Assembly: GCF_003086695.1 (NCBI RefSeq)
Contig: NZ_CP025999.1
Coordinates: 3,120,189-3,184,188, forward strand
Source: Stenotrophomonas sp. SAU14A_NAIMI4_8
GTDB taxonomy: Bacteria > Pseudomonadota > Gammaproteobacteria > Xanthomonadales > Xanthomonadaceae
Direction of reading: 5' to 3'
Length of the DNA stretch: 64,000 nt
In this document: positions 25,685 to 34,995 of the stretch, piece by piece
How positions within the stretch are numbered: the first letter of the stretch is position 1
Layout of the letters: the number at the start of each line of letters is the position of its first letter
Made by a program: the position numbers and the translations under genes
Notes under the pieces: model-generated
Told to the model about the DNA's origin: nothing
The model's database searches: none
Seen by the model: the letters and a program-made list of their open reading frames with translations, nothing else

Positions 25685-27229
25685 ATGAGACTGCTGCGTA
25701 TCGTCGCCATCATCGTTGCTGCGCTGGTGCTGCTGGTGTTGTCGGGCCTGCTGCTGGCCGACCATCTCACCCCCAGCGCGCGCGGGCGCGCATCGCAGGT
25801 GCTGCCACTGCAGCCTGCGCAGACCGCGATCGATCGCCAGCTGGCGCCGCTGCTGGCCGCCCACCCCGGCCAGTCCGGCGTGGCCTTCCTCAGCGATGGA
25901 CTGGATGCCTTCGCCGCGCGCGCGGTCATCACCGAACAGGCCGGCCGCAGCCTGGACCTGCAGTACTACATCTGGCACGACGACCGGGTGGGCCACCTGA
26001 TGGCCAAGGCGCTGCACGACGCCGCCGTGCGCGGCGTGCGCGTGCGCCTGCTGCTGGATGACATGAATGCCAAGGACAAGGACGCGCTGATGCTGGCGCT
26101 CGATGCGCACCCGAACATCGAGATCCGCCTGTACAACCCGTTCCGCAACCGCAGCGGCATCGCCCGTACGCTGGAACTGGTGCAACGCGCCTTCAGCGTG
26201 AACCACCGCATGCACAACAAGAGCTGGATCGCCGATGGCCGCGTGGCAATCGTCGGCGGCCGCAACATCGGCGAGGAATACTTCAGCGCGCGCGACGATG
26301 TGAACTTCCAGGACCTGGACCTGGTCGTGGCCGGCCCCGCGGTGCAGCAGGCCAGCGCCATCTTCGATGCGTACTGGAACAGCGACGCCGCCGTTCCGAT
26401 CAGCGCGCTGGCGCACTACAGCCAGGCGCAGCTGCGCGTTCTACTGCAGCAGTCCGACCGCGATGCGCTGCATGACAGCAGCCGTCCCTACCTGCAGCGC
26501 GTGGCCAGCTCGCGAGCGCTGCGCCAGCCCGGCCCCGAGCCCCTGCACTGGAGCGCCCAGGTGCGCATCCTGTCCGACCCGCCGATGAAACACCGCGACG
26601 ATGCACGCGAGGGTTGGCTGGTGACCGCGCTGGCCGCGCAGTTGCAGTCCGCCCAGCACGGCGCGCTGCTGGTTTCGCCCTACTTCGTGCCCGGTGCCGA
26701 AGGCCTGCAGGGTCTTTCGGCCATGGCCGCACGCGGTGTGCAGGTGGGCGTGGTGACCAACTCGCTGGCCGCCAACGATGTGGCTGCGGTGCACGGCGGC
26801 TACATGGGCTACCGGGTACCGCTGCTGCAGGCCGGCGTGCAGGTGTACGAACTGAAGGCACACGGCGAACCGGGCGACAGCAGCCTGTTCGGCAGCAGCG
26901 GCGCCAGCCTGCATACCAAGGCCTTCGTCATCGACGACCGGCGCGGCTTTGTCGGCTCGTTCAATCTCGACCCGCGCTCGGCCTACCTCAACACGGAAAT
27001 GGGCGTGCTGTTCGACGACCCGGTGCTGGGCGCGCGCCTGCGCCAGGAGTACCTGCGGCTGGCCGACCCGCAGCACAGCTGGTGGCTGGCGCTGGGCGCT
27101 GGCAACGAGCTGCGCTGGCTGGAACGGCAGCCGCCGCCGCACTGGGTGGGGCGCGAGCCCGGCAGTTCGCTGGGCAAGCGCTGGACCGCGCGGGTGATCA
27201 GCTGGCTGCCGGTGGAATCGCAGCTGTAG
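25685..27229 (+). CDS. Phospholipase D family protein, cardiolipin synthase (ClsC-like)
   Basis: A 514-residue protein with an N-terminal membrane anchor (IVAIIVAALVLLVLSGLLLA) and two HKD motifs. The first is MHNKSWIADGRVAIVGGRNIG (near residue 178) and the second is LHTKAFVIDDRRGFVGSFN (near residue 408). It also has the YYIWHDD signature of bacterial cardiolipin synthases of the ClsC type, which join phosphatidylglycerol or phosphatidylethanolamine into cardiolipin in the inner membrane. The ATG at 25685 starts only five bases after the repeat block, with no strong ribosome site. Confidence 0.88.
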   Translation: MRLLRIVAIIVAALVLLVLSGLLLADHLTPSARGRASQVLPLQPAQTAIDRQLAPLLAAHPGQSGVAFLSDGLDAFAARAVITEQAGRSLDLQYYIWHDDRVGHLMAKALHDAAVRGVRVRLLLDDMNAKDKDALMLALDAHPNIEIRLYNPFRNRSGIARTLELVQRAFSVNHRMHNKSWIADGRVAIVGGRNIGEEYFSARDDVNFQDLDLVVAGPAVQQASAIFDAYWNSDAAVPISALAHYSQAQLRVLLQQSDRDALHDSSRPYLQRVASSRALRQPGPEPLHWSAQVRILSDPPMKHRDDAREGWLVTALAAQLQSAQHGALLVSPYFVPGAEGLQGLSAMAARGVQVGVVTNSLAANDVAAVHGGYMGYRVPLLQAGVQVYELKAHGEPGDSSLFGSSGASLHTKAFVIDDRRGFVGSFNLDPRSAYLNTEMGVLFDDPVLGARLRQEYLRLADPQHSWWLALGAGNELRWLERQPPPHWVGREPGSSLGKRWTARVISWLPVESQL

Positions 27230-27232
27230 CGC

Positions 27233-28405
27233 TTACGGTACGGGCGTCTCACCGTCCTCGGCGCCGGCTTCCTCCAGCGTTTCCACCGCGCGCCCGTGCA
27301 GCCGTCGCCAGATCCAGCGCAGCGCGTGGGGCGGTGCCGAAGGCAGCTGTTCCAGCAGGGCCTGCATGCGTACCTGGCTGCCATGGCCATGCCGGCACAG
27401 CAGGCTGGCCGCGGCCGCCGCGCTGCCCAGGCGAAGGCTGTCTGCCAGCGGCCCCTGCGCATCGGCGGCCAGCGCCTGGTGCACCGGTTCGGGCAGGTCC
27501 CAGGCGGCGGCCACGCGTTGCGCCAGCGGCAAGGACCAGCGCTGCAGCAGGTCCAGTGCCAGCGCCGCATCCACCGTGCTGCCGCGGCCCTGCGCTTCCT
27601 GCAGCACCTGCCGCATCACCAGCGCCGCCCCCAGCCCCTGCACCAGCCCCAGCCACTGCGCGGCGAACGCATCGCCGAAGGTGACCGTGCGGGCGTGGTC
27701 GGCTGCGGCGCGCGAGGCCAGCAGCGCGTGTTCCCAGATGATCGTGCTGAACTGCGGGAAGACGTCGCACTGCACCTGCATGACCGGCTGTACCAGCACG
27801 GCACTGATGATCTGCCGCACCCCTTCGGTACCGACCAGTGTGACCGCGCGCTGCAGGCTTTCCACCGGCCGCTCGTGCACCTTGTAGGCCGGGCTGTTGG
27901 CAATGCGCAGCAGGTTGCCGGTCAGTACCGGGTCCTGGCCAATGATGGCGGCCATCACCCGCGCCGACGCGGCATCGTCGTTGACGGTCTGGATCAGCTG
28001 CGGCAGCAGTTGCGGGCGGCGCGGCAGCTGCCGGGTGGCCCAGTCGCGGTCCTGCAGGGCGCGGTCCACCGCCTCGGCCAGCGGCGAGCTGCCCTCGCCC
28101 GCCGGTTCGCCCACCAGATGCGGGGACAGCGCCAGCGCATGCAGGCTGCGCTGCAGGTGCGCGGCGACATCGTCGGCGGCCAGCGGCTCGCCCTGCAGGG
28201 GACCGGCGGCCGGGCGGACATGCGATTCGGCCCGGCGCACCGGTGTGGTCGCGCGCCTGCCCGCCAGCCACGCCGTCATGGCCTGCCACCAGACCGGCCT
28301 CACCGGCGCCCGCCGTGTTGTTGCACTGCTGCTGCCACTGCCTGCACCCGCGCCTTCTTCACATTCGGCGACCTGCCGTCGTCGCAGCATCGGCCGCGCT
28401 TTCAT
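27233..28405 (-). CDS. HDOD domain protein
   Basis: A 390-residue cytoplasmic protein with a disordered N-terminal 65 residues and an HDOD domain at about 125-320. That domain contains LPQLIQTVNDD, GQDPVLTGNLLRIANS and VGTEGVRQIISAVL. HDOD domains are catalytically inactive HD relatives that act as scaffolds in signalling or gene regulation. ATG 28405 is preceded by AAAGAAG; the upstream extension is a shadow. Its stop lies three bases from that of the convergent phospholipase D gene. Confidence 0.85.
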   Translation of the reverse strand: MKARPMLRRRQVAECEEGAGAGSGSSSATTRRAPVRPVWWQAMTAWLAGRRATTPVRRAESHVRPAAGPLQGEPLAADDVAAHLQRSLHALALSPHLVGEPAGEGSSPLAEAVDRALQDRDWATRQLPRRPQLLPQLIQTVNDDAASARVMAAIIGQDPVLTGNLLRIANSPAYKVHERPVESLQRAVTLVGTEGVRQIISAVLVQPVMQVQCDVFPQFSTIIWEHALLASRAAADHARTVTFGDAFAAQWLGLVQGLGAALVMRQVLQEAQGRGSTVDAALALDLLQRWSLPLAQRVAAAWDLPEPVHQALAADAQGPLADSLRLGSAAAAASLLCRHGHGSQVRMQALLEQLPSAPPHALRWIWRRLHGRAVETLEEAGAEDGETPVP

Positions 28406-28578
28406 CTTCTTTAATGCCGCCGCCCCGGCCGTGCACGGCATCGGCCGGGCGAATGGACTAGAATGGCGCCGCGCGACCCGTCCCCCAGCCATGACGACGT
28501 CGCTTTTTTTGTTTTGGGACCCTACCGTTCATTGGCAGTTCGCTGCAGTTCGCCGCTGATCGCGCCATCGGAGACGCC

Positions 28579-29676
28579 ATGCTATTCGAAACCCTCGCCA
28601 CCACCGGTCATGAGCAGGTGGTGTTCTGCCACAGCCAGGATGCCGGCCTGAAGGCGATCATCGCCATTCACAACACCACCTTGGGCCCGGCCCTGGGCGG
28701 CGTGCGCATGCGCCCCTACGCCAGCACCGACGAGGCCTTGAACGACGTGCTGCGGCTCAGCCGCACCATGACCTACAAGAACGCCCTGGCTGGCCTGAAC
28801 GTGGGCGGCGGCAAGGCGGTGATCATCGGCGACCCGAAGGTGGACAAGACCGAGGTGCTGTTCCGCGCGTTCGGCCGCTACGTCGACTCCCTGGGCGGCC
28901 GCTACATCACCGCCGAAGATGTCGGCACCGATGTGAACGACATGGAGAACATCTACCTGGAAAGCCAGTTCGTGACCGGCGTGCACCAGGTCCATGGCGG
29001 TTCCGGCGACCCGGCCCCGTTCACCGCCTATGGCGCGCTGCAGGCGCTGATGGCGGCGCTGCGCTTCAAGTTCGGCCACGAAGAAGTGGGCAAGACCAGC
29101 ATTGCCGTGCAGGGCCTGGGCCACATCGGCATGGAACTGGTGAAGCTGCTGCGCGACCGCGGCGCCAAGCTCTACGTGACCGACCTGGACAGCGCGCTGG
29201 TGGATCGTGCGGTCAGCGATTTCGGCGCCGAAGCGGTCAAGCCCGACGAGATCCACGAAGTGAACGCCGACGTGTTCGCCCCGTGTGCGCTGGAAGGGGC
29301 GATCAACGCCGACACCCTGCCGCGGATCAAGGCGAAGATCATCTGCGGCACCGCCAACAACCAGCTGTCCAGCCTGGACATCGGCGATGAGCTGCATGCC
29401 CGCGGCATCCTGTACGCACCGGATTACGCGGTGAACGCCGGCGGCGTGATGAATGTGTCGCTGGAGATCGACGGCTACAACCGCGAGCGGGCGATGCGCC
29501 TGATCCGCAGCATCTACCACAACCTGACGCGCATCTTCGAACTGTCGCAGCGCGAGAACATCGCGCCGCAGCGCGCGGCCGACCGCATTGCCGAGACGCG
29601 CATCCAGTCCATCGGCAAGCTGAAGATGCCGCTGGGCCGCAGCACCCCGCGCCTGGGCAACCTGCGCGGCGGTTGA
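28579..29676 (+). CDS. Leu/Phe/Val (branched-chain) amino acid dehydrogenase
   Basis: A 365-residue NAD-dependent dehydrogenase that deaminates branched-chain or aromatic amino acids to 2-oxo acids. The substrate-binding domain has ALGGVRMRPY, the catalytic lysine in GLNVGGGKAV (near residue 80) and TAEDVGTDVNDM. The nucleotide-binding domain has IAVQGLGHIG. NAGGVMNVSLE is near residues 287-297. Leucine versus phenylalanine preference cannot be read with certainty. ATG 28579. Confidence 0.9.
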   Translation: MLFETLATTGHEQVVFCHSQDAGLKAIIAIHNTTLGPALGGVRMRPYASTDEALNDVLRLSRTMTYKNALAGLNVGGGKAVIIGDPKVDKTEVLFRAFGRYVDSLGGRYITAEDVGTDVNDMENIYLESQFVTGVHQVHGGSGDPAPFTAYGALQALMAALRFKFGHEEVGKTSIAVQGLGHIGMELVKLLRDRGAKLYVTDLDSALVDRAVSDFGAEAVKPDEIHEVNADVFAPCALEGAINADTLPRIKAKIICGTANNQLSSLDIGDELHARGILYAPDYAVNAGGVMNVSLEIDGYNRERAMRLIRSIYHNLTRIFELSQRENIAPQRAADRIAETRIQSIGKLKMPLGRSTPRLGNLRGG

Positions 29677-29686
29677 TCGGCGCTGG

Positions 29687-29713
29687 CCACGCCCGGCAGC
29701 CTGCCGGGCGTGG
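29687..29713. terminator. Bidirectional hairpin between convergent genes
   Basis: Stem CCACGCCCGGCAG/CTGCCGGGCGTGG closes with one unpaired base (so about 11 usable pairs) in the 60 bases between the dehydrogenase and autotransporter stops. No strong U-run follows. Confidence 0.6.
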
Positions 29714-29736
29714 TCACGCAATGCCGCGTCGCCGCG

Positions 29737-32577
29737 TCAGAACGCGGCGCTGTAGCGCAGTGCGACCTGGCTCAGTTCGCCGCGCGGGCCGAAGCGCTGG
29801 TCGTAGCCGAAGCTGAGGCGGCTGTTGCGGCTCAGCCACGATTCCACCGACAGACCCAGCAGGCCACCGGAACGCATCGGCTGCAGCCCGGCCATCGGCG
29901 CCCAGGCATCGATGCCGACGAAGCTGGCCTGCGCATCCATGCCTTGGCTGGACAACTGCTGCTGCCATTCGGCGTAGCCACGCAGCGCCCAGTTGCGCCA
30001 CTGGCGCTCTGCGCGCACGCCGGCCAGTGCCTGGCTGCGGCTGCTGGCATCGCCTGCGCTGCGCAGGCCGAAGCCCAGGCCCCCCTGTTCGCTGAAGCGA
30101 TCGCTGTCCACGCGGGTGTAGTCGGCGCCCAGGTACGGGGTCAGCGAAGCACCAGCCCAGCCGAAGCGATAACCGGCCTCCACGCTGGCCGTGCTGAAGT
30201 TGCCGCCGTAGCGGGCGTTGACCCCGTACTGGCCGGCACCCAACAGCAGCTGGCGATCGATCTCGCGGTTGAACTGGCCGGCACCCACCTGGCCCAGCGC
30301 ATACGCACCACCGGCATTCCAGCCGGCGTACAGCTGCGCCTGCGACTGCCGGTCGCGGCCGCGATCGCTGCCCCAGGCCCGGTTGCCGAAGCTGCGCGTT
30401 TCACCAAAGGCAAAGCCGAGCACGCCGTTGCTGCCCAGTGCGGTGTCCTGGCCCATCATCCAGCCATGGGTGTCGGCGCCGCTGGCCGAGAAGCTGCCCT
30501 GGCCGGCCTCGCCCAGCGCGTTCTGCCAGGCACCGGCCAGGCGCGGTGCGCCCTGCACCTGGCCGAAGCGCGCGGACAGCGCGCGGCGGCCCAGATCGAT
30601 GCTGTCGAAGGTGGCCGCCGTAGCCAGCGCATGCGCCTTGCCGGACAGGCTGTCCAGGCTCTGCTGCAGCGCCAGGTTGCCCTGCACGCCCTGCAGCGCG
30701 CCCGCGCCCTGGGCGAACACGCCGGTGACGTCGGTCCCATCGTCGAGTGCTTCGAACGCGCGTTCCACGCGCGAGGCCGAGGCCTGGGTACTGGCGCCCA
30801 GGCCGGCCGCCGATGCCGCGCTGACCACGTTGACCCGGTCGATGTTCAGGGTGACGTCGTTGCTGCCATAGCTGAGCCATGCATCCAGCAGGCTGCCCGC
30901 GTTGAGGCTGTTGCTGACCCCGTTGAACGTGCCGGTGACGCCCTGCCCGGCCTGCAGCACGGTCTGGGTGCGGCCGGCAGCCGGCACGTAGCCGCTGACG
31001 ACACTGGACACGTGCACGTCGCCGCCCTGCAGGGTGGCCCTGCCGGTGATGGCAAGTGGACTGGAACCCAGCGAGATCATCAATCGTGCGCCGTTGCGGT
31101 GCAGGTAGTTGCCTTCGATGGTGGCGCTGCTGTTGGCATCGCGCACGATCACCATCGCCGCGTTGTCCACGTTGCCCTTGACCCGGGTGGTGCCGGTCAT
31201 GAACTGCAGCGCGGCCGCGTTGGGGCTTGCCGCCTGCGCGGTGATCACCACGTTGGAAGTGATGGACGCGCCGTCGCGCAGCGCCAGCGTGCCGCGTTCG
31301 ATGCGGGTGTCGCCGGTGTAGGTGTTGGTACCGGAAAGGCCCAGCGAACCTTCGCCCTGTTTGACCAGGCCGCCGCTGCCGGTGATGTTGTTGCTCCAGA
31401 CCGAATTCAGGCCCAGCTGCGAGACGTTGACGGTGGTATTGCCCCAGTCGAAGCGGGCCGGGCCGTTCACGGCCTTGCCGACATTCAGCAGGCCGTAGCC
31501 GTAGATGGCGTCCACGCCTGGCGCGCCGATGTCGGTGGCCGTGCCCAGCAGGGTCTGCCGCACCAGGTCGTTGTCGAAGTACGGGAAGCGTTCCCAGACC
31601 AGCGCGGCCGCGCCTGATACCAGCGGCGCGGCGAACGACGTGCCGTAATTCCACTGGTAGCCGTTGCCATTGCGCTCGGGAAACACCGCGCTGCCCGGTG
31701 CGGTCAGACAGTAGCGCGCCGCATCGCCACAGGCGTTGGCCCAGCTGGTGCGTTCGCCGGGCTTGTTGGGATCGATGGCGGTGGCCACCAGCCAGCCCTT
31801 TTCCAGATCGGCCGCCGGCAACGAACCGCCCACGCCGCGCTGGCTGGGCAGTGCCGCCACGCTGCTGGGCTGGTCGCGGCCCTCGTTGCCCGAGGCGAAC
31901 ACCACCAGGCCGCCGTTGCTCATGATGAAGGGGCGGTACTCGGCCGCCACCTGCGCGGTGGTGGCCAGATCGGTCCAGTACAACCCGCCCCAGGAGTTGT
32001 TCATCACCTTCACGCCGTAGCTGATCAGGTCCTGGTGGATGCCGGCCACGCCCAGCGGGCCGCTGAAGGAGTTGCCCTGACCACTGCCGTCATCGGTGGG
32101 CGACGTGTCGGAAATGATCCGCGCCGAGACAATCTGCGCCCCTGGCGCGATGCCGCCGGGCCAGACGCCCACGGTTGCACCGGCGGCCAGGCTGGCCACC
32201 GCGGTGCCGTGGCCGACCACGTCGTCCACGTTCAGGTTGTTGCGCGCCGGATCGACGTAGTTGAGGTTGGCCACCACGCGGCCATTGAGCGCTGCGGTGT
32301 CGCGCTTCACGCCGGAATCGACGATGCCGATGCGCACGCCCTTGCCGGTCAGGCCAGCCGACTGCGCGGCCAGGGCATTGGTCTGCACCAGGTGTGCGTT
32401 CACCGCCGGCTCGGTCGGCTTGGCCGGCGTGGGCGTGGTGGGCGGCGGGGTTACCGGCGGCGTGGTGGGGGGCGGGTCGATGCGTACATTGCTGCCGCCA
32501 CCGCCACCGCCACATGCACTCAGCGCGGCGACCAGCGCCGAAGCCAGAACCGACCTGCCCATCGTCTTACGTTCCAT
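29737..32577 (-). CDS. Autotransporter subtilisin-like serine protease with lipobox
   Basis: A 946-residue type V secreted protein. The N-terminus ends with the lipobox LSAC followed by a Gly run and a Pro/Thr-rich linker. The peptidase S8 domain (about residues 65-370) has Asp in GIVDSG, His in VGHGTAVA and Ser in GTSFAAP. Then comes a beta-helical passenger with LSGTNTYTGDTRIERGTL (autotransporter repeat) and a C-terminal beta-barrel (about 670-946) ending in ALRYSAAF. Acyl anchoring would keep part at the cell surface, as in Neisseria NalP. ATG 32577 is preceded by GGAAGGAAACG. Confidence 0.92.
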   Translation of the reverse strand: MERKTMGRSVLASALVAALSACGGGGGGSNVRIDPPPTTPPVTPPPTTPTPAKPTEPAVNAHLVQTNALAAQSAGLTGKGVRIGIVDSGVKRDTAALNGRVVANLNYVDPARNNLNVDDVVGHGTAVASLAAGATVGVWPGGIAPGAQIVSARIISDTSPTDDGSGQGNSFSGPLGVAGIHQDLISYGVKVMNNSWGGLYWTDLATTAQVAAEYRPFIMSNGGLVVFASGNEGRDQPSSVAALPSQRGVGGSLPAADLEKGWLVATAIDPNKPGERTSWANACGDAARYCLTAPGSAVFPERNGNGYQWNYGTSFAAPLVSGAAALVWERFPYFDNDLVRQTLLGTATDIGAPGVDAIYGYGLLNVGKAVNGPARFDWGNTTVNVSQLGLNSVWSNNITGSGGLVKQGEGSLGLSGTNTYTGDTRIERGTLALRDGASITSNVVITAQAASPNAAALQFMTGTTRVKGNVDNAAMVIVRDANSSATIEGNYLHRNGARLMISLGSSPLAITGRATLQGGDVHVSSVVSGYVPAAGRTQTVLQAGQGVTGTFNGVSNSLNAGSLLDAWLSYGSNDVTLNIDRVNVVSAASAAGLGASTQASASRVERAFEALDDGTDVTGVFAQGAGALQGVQGNLALQQSLDSLSGKAHALATAATFDSIDLGRRALSARFGQVQGAPRLAGAWQNALGEAGQGSFSASGADTHGWMMGQDTALGSNGVLGFAFGETRSFGNRAWGSDRGRDRQSQAQLYAGWNAGGAYALGQVGAGQFNREIDRQLLLGAGQYGVNARYGGNFSTASVEAGYRFGWAGASLTPYLGADYTRVDSDRFSEQGGLGFGLRSAGDASSRSQALAGVRAERQWRNWALRGYAEWQQQLSSQGMDAQASFVGIDAWAPMAGLQPMRSGGLLGLSVESWLSRNSRLSFGYDQRFGPRGELSQVALRYSAAF

Positions 32578-32758
32578 CGTTTCCTTCCCATGAACGTTGG
32601 CCTGCCGCAACCCCTTGCAGGCATCCAGTGCTGCCAGCGGCAGCTACCGCCGACCCTCTATACTGGGTCGACCCCCACGCAGTCTGCCGGGAAATGGCGC
32701 CGCTTCCAACGCCCGCCGTCTCCTTTCCGAACATTGCTCACGCATCAACGAGATTGCC

Positions 32759-33934
32759 ATGTCCAACATCGTCATCGCCGCCGCCAAGCGCACCGCCATT
32801 GGCTCCTTCCTGGGCCAGTTCAACGGCGTGCCCACCCCGACCCTCGGCGCGGCCGCCATCGCCGCCGCCCTTGAGCAGTCCGGGGTACCGGCCAGCGACG
32901 TTTCCGAAGTCCTGATGGGATGCGTGCTGTCGGCCAACCTGGGCCAGGCCCCGGCCCGCCAGGCCGCCATCGCCGCCGGCATTCCGCTGTCGGCCGGCGC
33001 GACCACCCTGAACAAGGTCTGCGGCTCGGGCATGAAGACCATCATGCTGGGCCACGACCTGATCAAGGCCGGTTCGGCCAAGGTGGTGGTGGCCGGCGGC
33101 ATGGAATCGATGTCCAACGCCCCGCACATGCTGCCCAACTCGCGCACCGGCAACCGCTTCGGCAACTTCCAGGCGGTGGACCACATGGCCCACGACGGCC
33201 TGGTCAATGCCTACGACGGCAAGGCCATGGGTGAATTCGCCGAATGCGCGGTGGACAAGTACCAGTTCACCCGCGAGGAACAGGACGCCTATTCCATCGA
33301 ATCGGTGCGCCGTGCGCAGGCCGCGCAGGCCAATGGCGCATTCGCCGATGAAATCGTCTCGGTGAAGGTGGCCACCCGCAAGGGTGAGGTCGAGTTCGCC
33401 AGCGACGAGCAGCCCGGCCGTTCGGACATCGCCAAGATCCCGACCCTGCGCCCGGCGTTCAAGAAGGATGGCAGCGTGACCGCCGCCAGTTCCTCCAGCA
33501 TTTCCGACGGCGCCGCTGCCGTGGTCCTGCTGGCCGAAGAGGATGCGGCCGCGCGCGGCATCACCCCGCTGGCGCGCATCGTCGGCCACGCCACCCATTC
33601 GCAGGAGCCGGAGTGGTTCACCACCGCGCCGATCGGCGCGATCCACGCCCTGCTGGCGAAGACCGGATGGACCCTGGACCAGGTCGACCTGTTCGAAGTG
33701 AACGAAGCCTTTGCCGTGGTGGCCATGGCGCCGATGCGTGAACTGGGCATCAGCCACGACAAGCTCAACGTGAATGGCGGCGCCTGCGCACTGGGCCATC
33801 CGATCGGCGCCTCGGGCGCACGTCTGGTGGTCACCCTGGTCAACGCATTGCGCACGCGCGGCGGCAAGCGCGGCATCGCTACCCTGTGCATCGGTGGCGG
33901 CGAAGCGACGGCAATCGCCATCGAGTTGATCTGA
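32759..33934 (+). CDS. Acetyl-CoA C-acyltransferase (thiolase)
   Basis: A 391-residue type II thiolase. The nucleophilic Cys88 is in NKVCGSGMKT, and the C-terminal GGACALGHPIGASGAR carries the other catalytic Cys-containing region. NEAFAVVAMA is near residues 317-326. It condenses or cleaves acetyl-CoA/acetoacetyl-CoA, serving beta-oxidation or ketone/polyhydroxybutyrate metabolism. ATG 32759; the longer frame upstream is not conserved. Transcribed divergently from the autotransporter. Confidence 0.93.
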   Translation: MSNIVIAAAKRTAIGSFLGQFNGVPTPTLGAAAIAAALEQSGVPASDVSEVLMGCVLSANLGQAPARQAAIAAGIPLSAGATTLNKVCGSGMKTIMLGHDLIKAGSAKVVVAGGMESMSNAPHMLPNSRTGNRFGNFQAVDHMAHDGLVNAYDGKAMGEFAECAVDKYQFTREEQDAYSIESVRRAQAAQANGAFADEIVSVKVATRKGEVEFASDEQPGRSDIAKIPTLRPAFKKDGSVTAASSSSISDGAAAVVLLAEEDAAARGITPLARIVGHATHSQEPEWFTTAPIGAIHALLAKTGWTLDQVDLFEVNEAFAVVAMAPMRELGISHDKLNVNGGACALGHPIGASGARLVVTLVNALRTRGGKRGIATLCIGGGEATAIAIELI

Positions 33935-33976
33935 AAGGAATTAACGGCGATTTCGCAAAAATGAATGCGGGAGCGC

Positions 33977-34007
33977 TTGACACCCAATCTTGGCTTGTCA
34001 TCATGTT
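33977..34007 (+). promoter_or_regulatory. Possible promoter of the first Ala-rich lipoprotein
   Basis: A consensus TTGACA at 33977-33982 is followed 19 bases later by a weak CATGTT. It lies 50 bases before the ATG of the lipoprotein gene; the -10 is poor, so this is tentative. Confidence 0.35.
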
Positions 34008-34056
34008 GTCGGCGCGCAGTTGCGCGTTGCCTAATCTAACGACGAGGATTCACACA

Positions 34057-34398
34057 ATGAGCATCAACAAGCTGCTGGTCGCTATGTCCCTGGCCCTGGC
34101 CCTGGCCGCCTGCTCGAAGCAGGAAGCTGCCCAGGACGCCGCTGCTTCGGCCAACGAAGCCGCCACCGAAGCCCAGGCTGCTGCCGACCAGGCCGCCGCT
34201 GCCGGCGCCCAGACCGCCGACGCTGCCCAGCAGGCCGCTGACACCGCCGCCACCGCTGCCGACGCTTCGACCGACGCTGCTGCCCAGGCTGGCGCTGCTG
34301 CCACCGACGCTGCTGCCGGCGCTGCTGCCGACGCTGCCAAGGCCGGTGAAGCCACCGCCGAGCAGGCCAAGGACGCTGCTGAAGAAGCCAAGAAGTAA
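34057..34398 (+). CDS. Ala-rich lipoprotein 1
   Basis: A 113-residue protein with a lipoprotein signal ending in LAAC (Cys19) and, after KQE, an almost pure Ala/Asp/Gln/Glu/Thr repeat of roughly 7-11 residues that would form a long helix or coiled coil. Such short helical lipoproteins may line the periplasm, comparable in build to Lpp or Apo-like repeats. It is followed by a strong terminator at 34429, so it is a monocistronic unit. A paralogue follows at 34548. Confidence 0.85.
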   Translation: MSINKLLVAMSLALALAACSKQEAAQDAAASANEAATEAQAAADQAAAAGAQTADAAQQAADTAATAADASTDAAAQAGAAATDAAAGAAADAAKAGEATAEQAKDAAEEAKK

Positions 34399-34424
34399 TA
34401 ACTTCTTTCTTCACGCTGTTCTGG

Positions 34425-34455
34425 AAAAGCCGCTGGTTCGCCAGCGGCTTTTTCT
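34425..34455 (+). terminator. Strong rho-independent terminator
   Basis: Stem GCCGCTGG/CCAGCGGC (34429-34436 and 34441-34448) with the stable TTCG loop, followed by TTTTTCTTTG. It lies 30 bases after the stop of the first lipoprotein gene. Confidence 0.93.
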
Positions 34456-34547
34456 TTGCCTGAATGCCGCTGTTGGCCTCGCGACCGGGCCTTCACAGGG
34501 GCCTGAATAGGCTGGCGTCCCCATCCATCGCTGTACCGGAGACCGCC

Positions 34548-34958
34548 ATGAAGATCCGCACGCTGACCACTTCCCTGCTGGCCGCCTCGCTGGTGCTGGC
34601 CCTGGCCGCCTGCAAGGGCCCGGAAGCCGAACAGGCCCGCCAGGATGCCGCGCAGGCCGCCGACAGCGCGGGCGCCGCCGCGCGTGATGCAGTGGACCAG
34701 GCCGCCGCGGCCACCCGCGAGGCCGCTGACAAGACTGCTGCGGCCTCCGAGCAGGCCGCCGCCGATACCCAGCAGGCGCTGGACAAGGCCGCCGATGCGA
34801 CCGCCACCGCCGCCGACCAGGCCAAGGCTGCGGCCACCGATGCGGCCGCGCATGCCAGCGATGCCACCGCCGATGCCGCGCAGAAGGTGGCCGACAAGGC
34901 CCGCGATGTCGCAGATGACGCGAAGGCCAACGCGGCCCACGAAGAAGCCAAGCACTGA
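34548..34958 (+). CDS. Ala-rich lipoprotein 2, paralogue of the preceding gene
   Basis: A 136-residue protein with lipobox LAAC followed by KGPEAEQARQ and a long Ala/Asp/Thr/Lys repeat (AADKTAAASEQAAADTQQAL) of heptad type. Similar layout and composition to the gene 150 bases upstream, so probably an old tandem duplication, but it has its own leader after the terminator and no terminator is obvious behind it. Ends with HEEAKH. Function unknown; probably outer-membrane-attached. Confidence 0.82.
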   Translation: MKIRTLTTSLLAASLVLALAACKGPEAEQARQDAAQAADSAGAAARDAVDQAAAATREAADKTAAASEQAAADTQQALDKAADATATAADQAKAAATDAAAHASDATADAAQKVADKARDVADDAKANAAHEEAKH

Positions 34959-34995
34959 TGCTTCCCGTGTCGCCGGGCCTTTTGGCCCGGCGACG

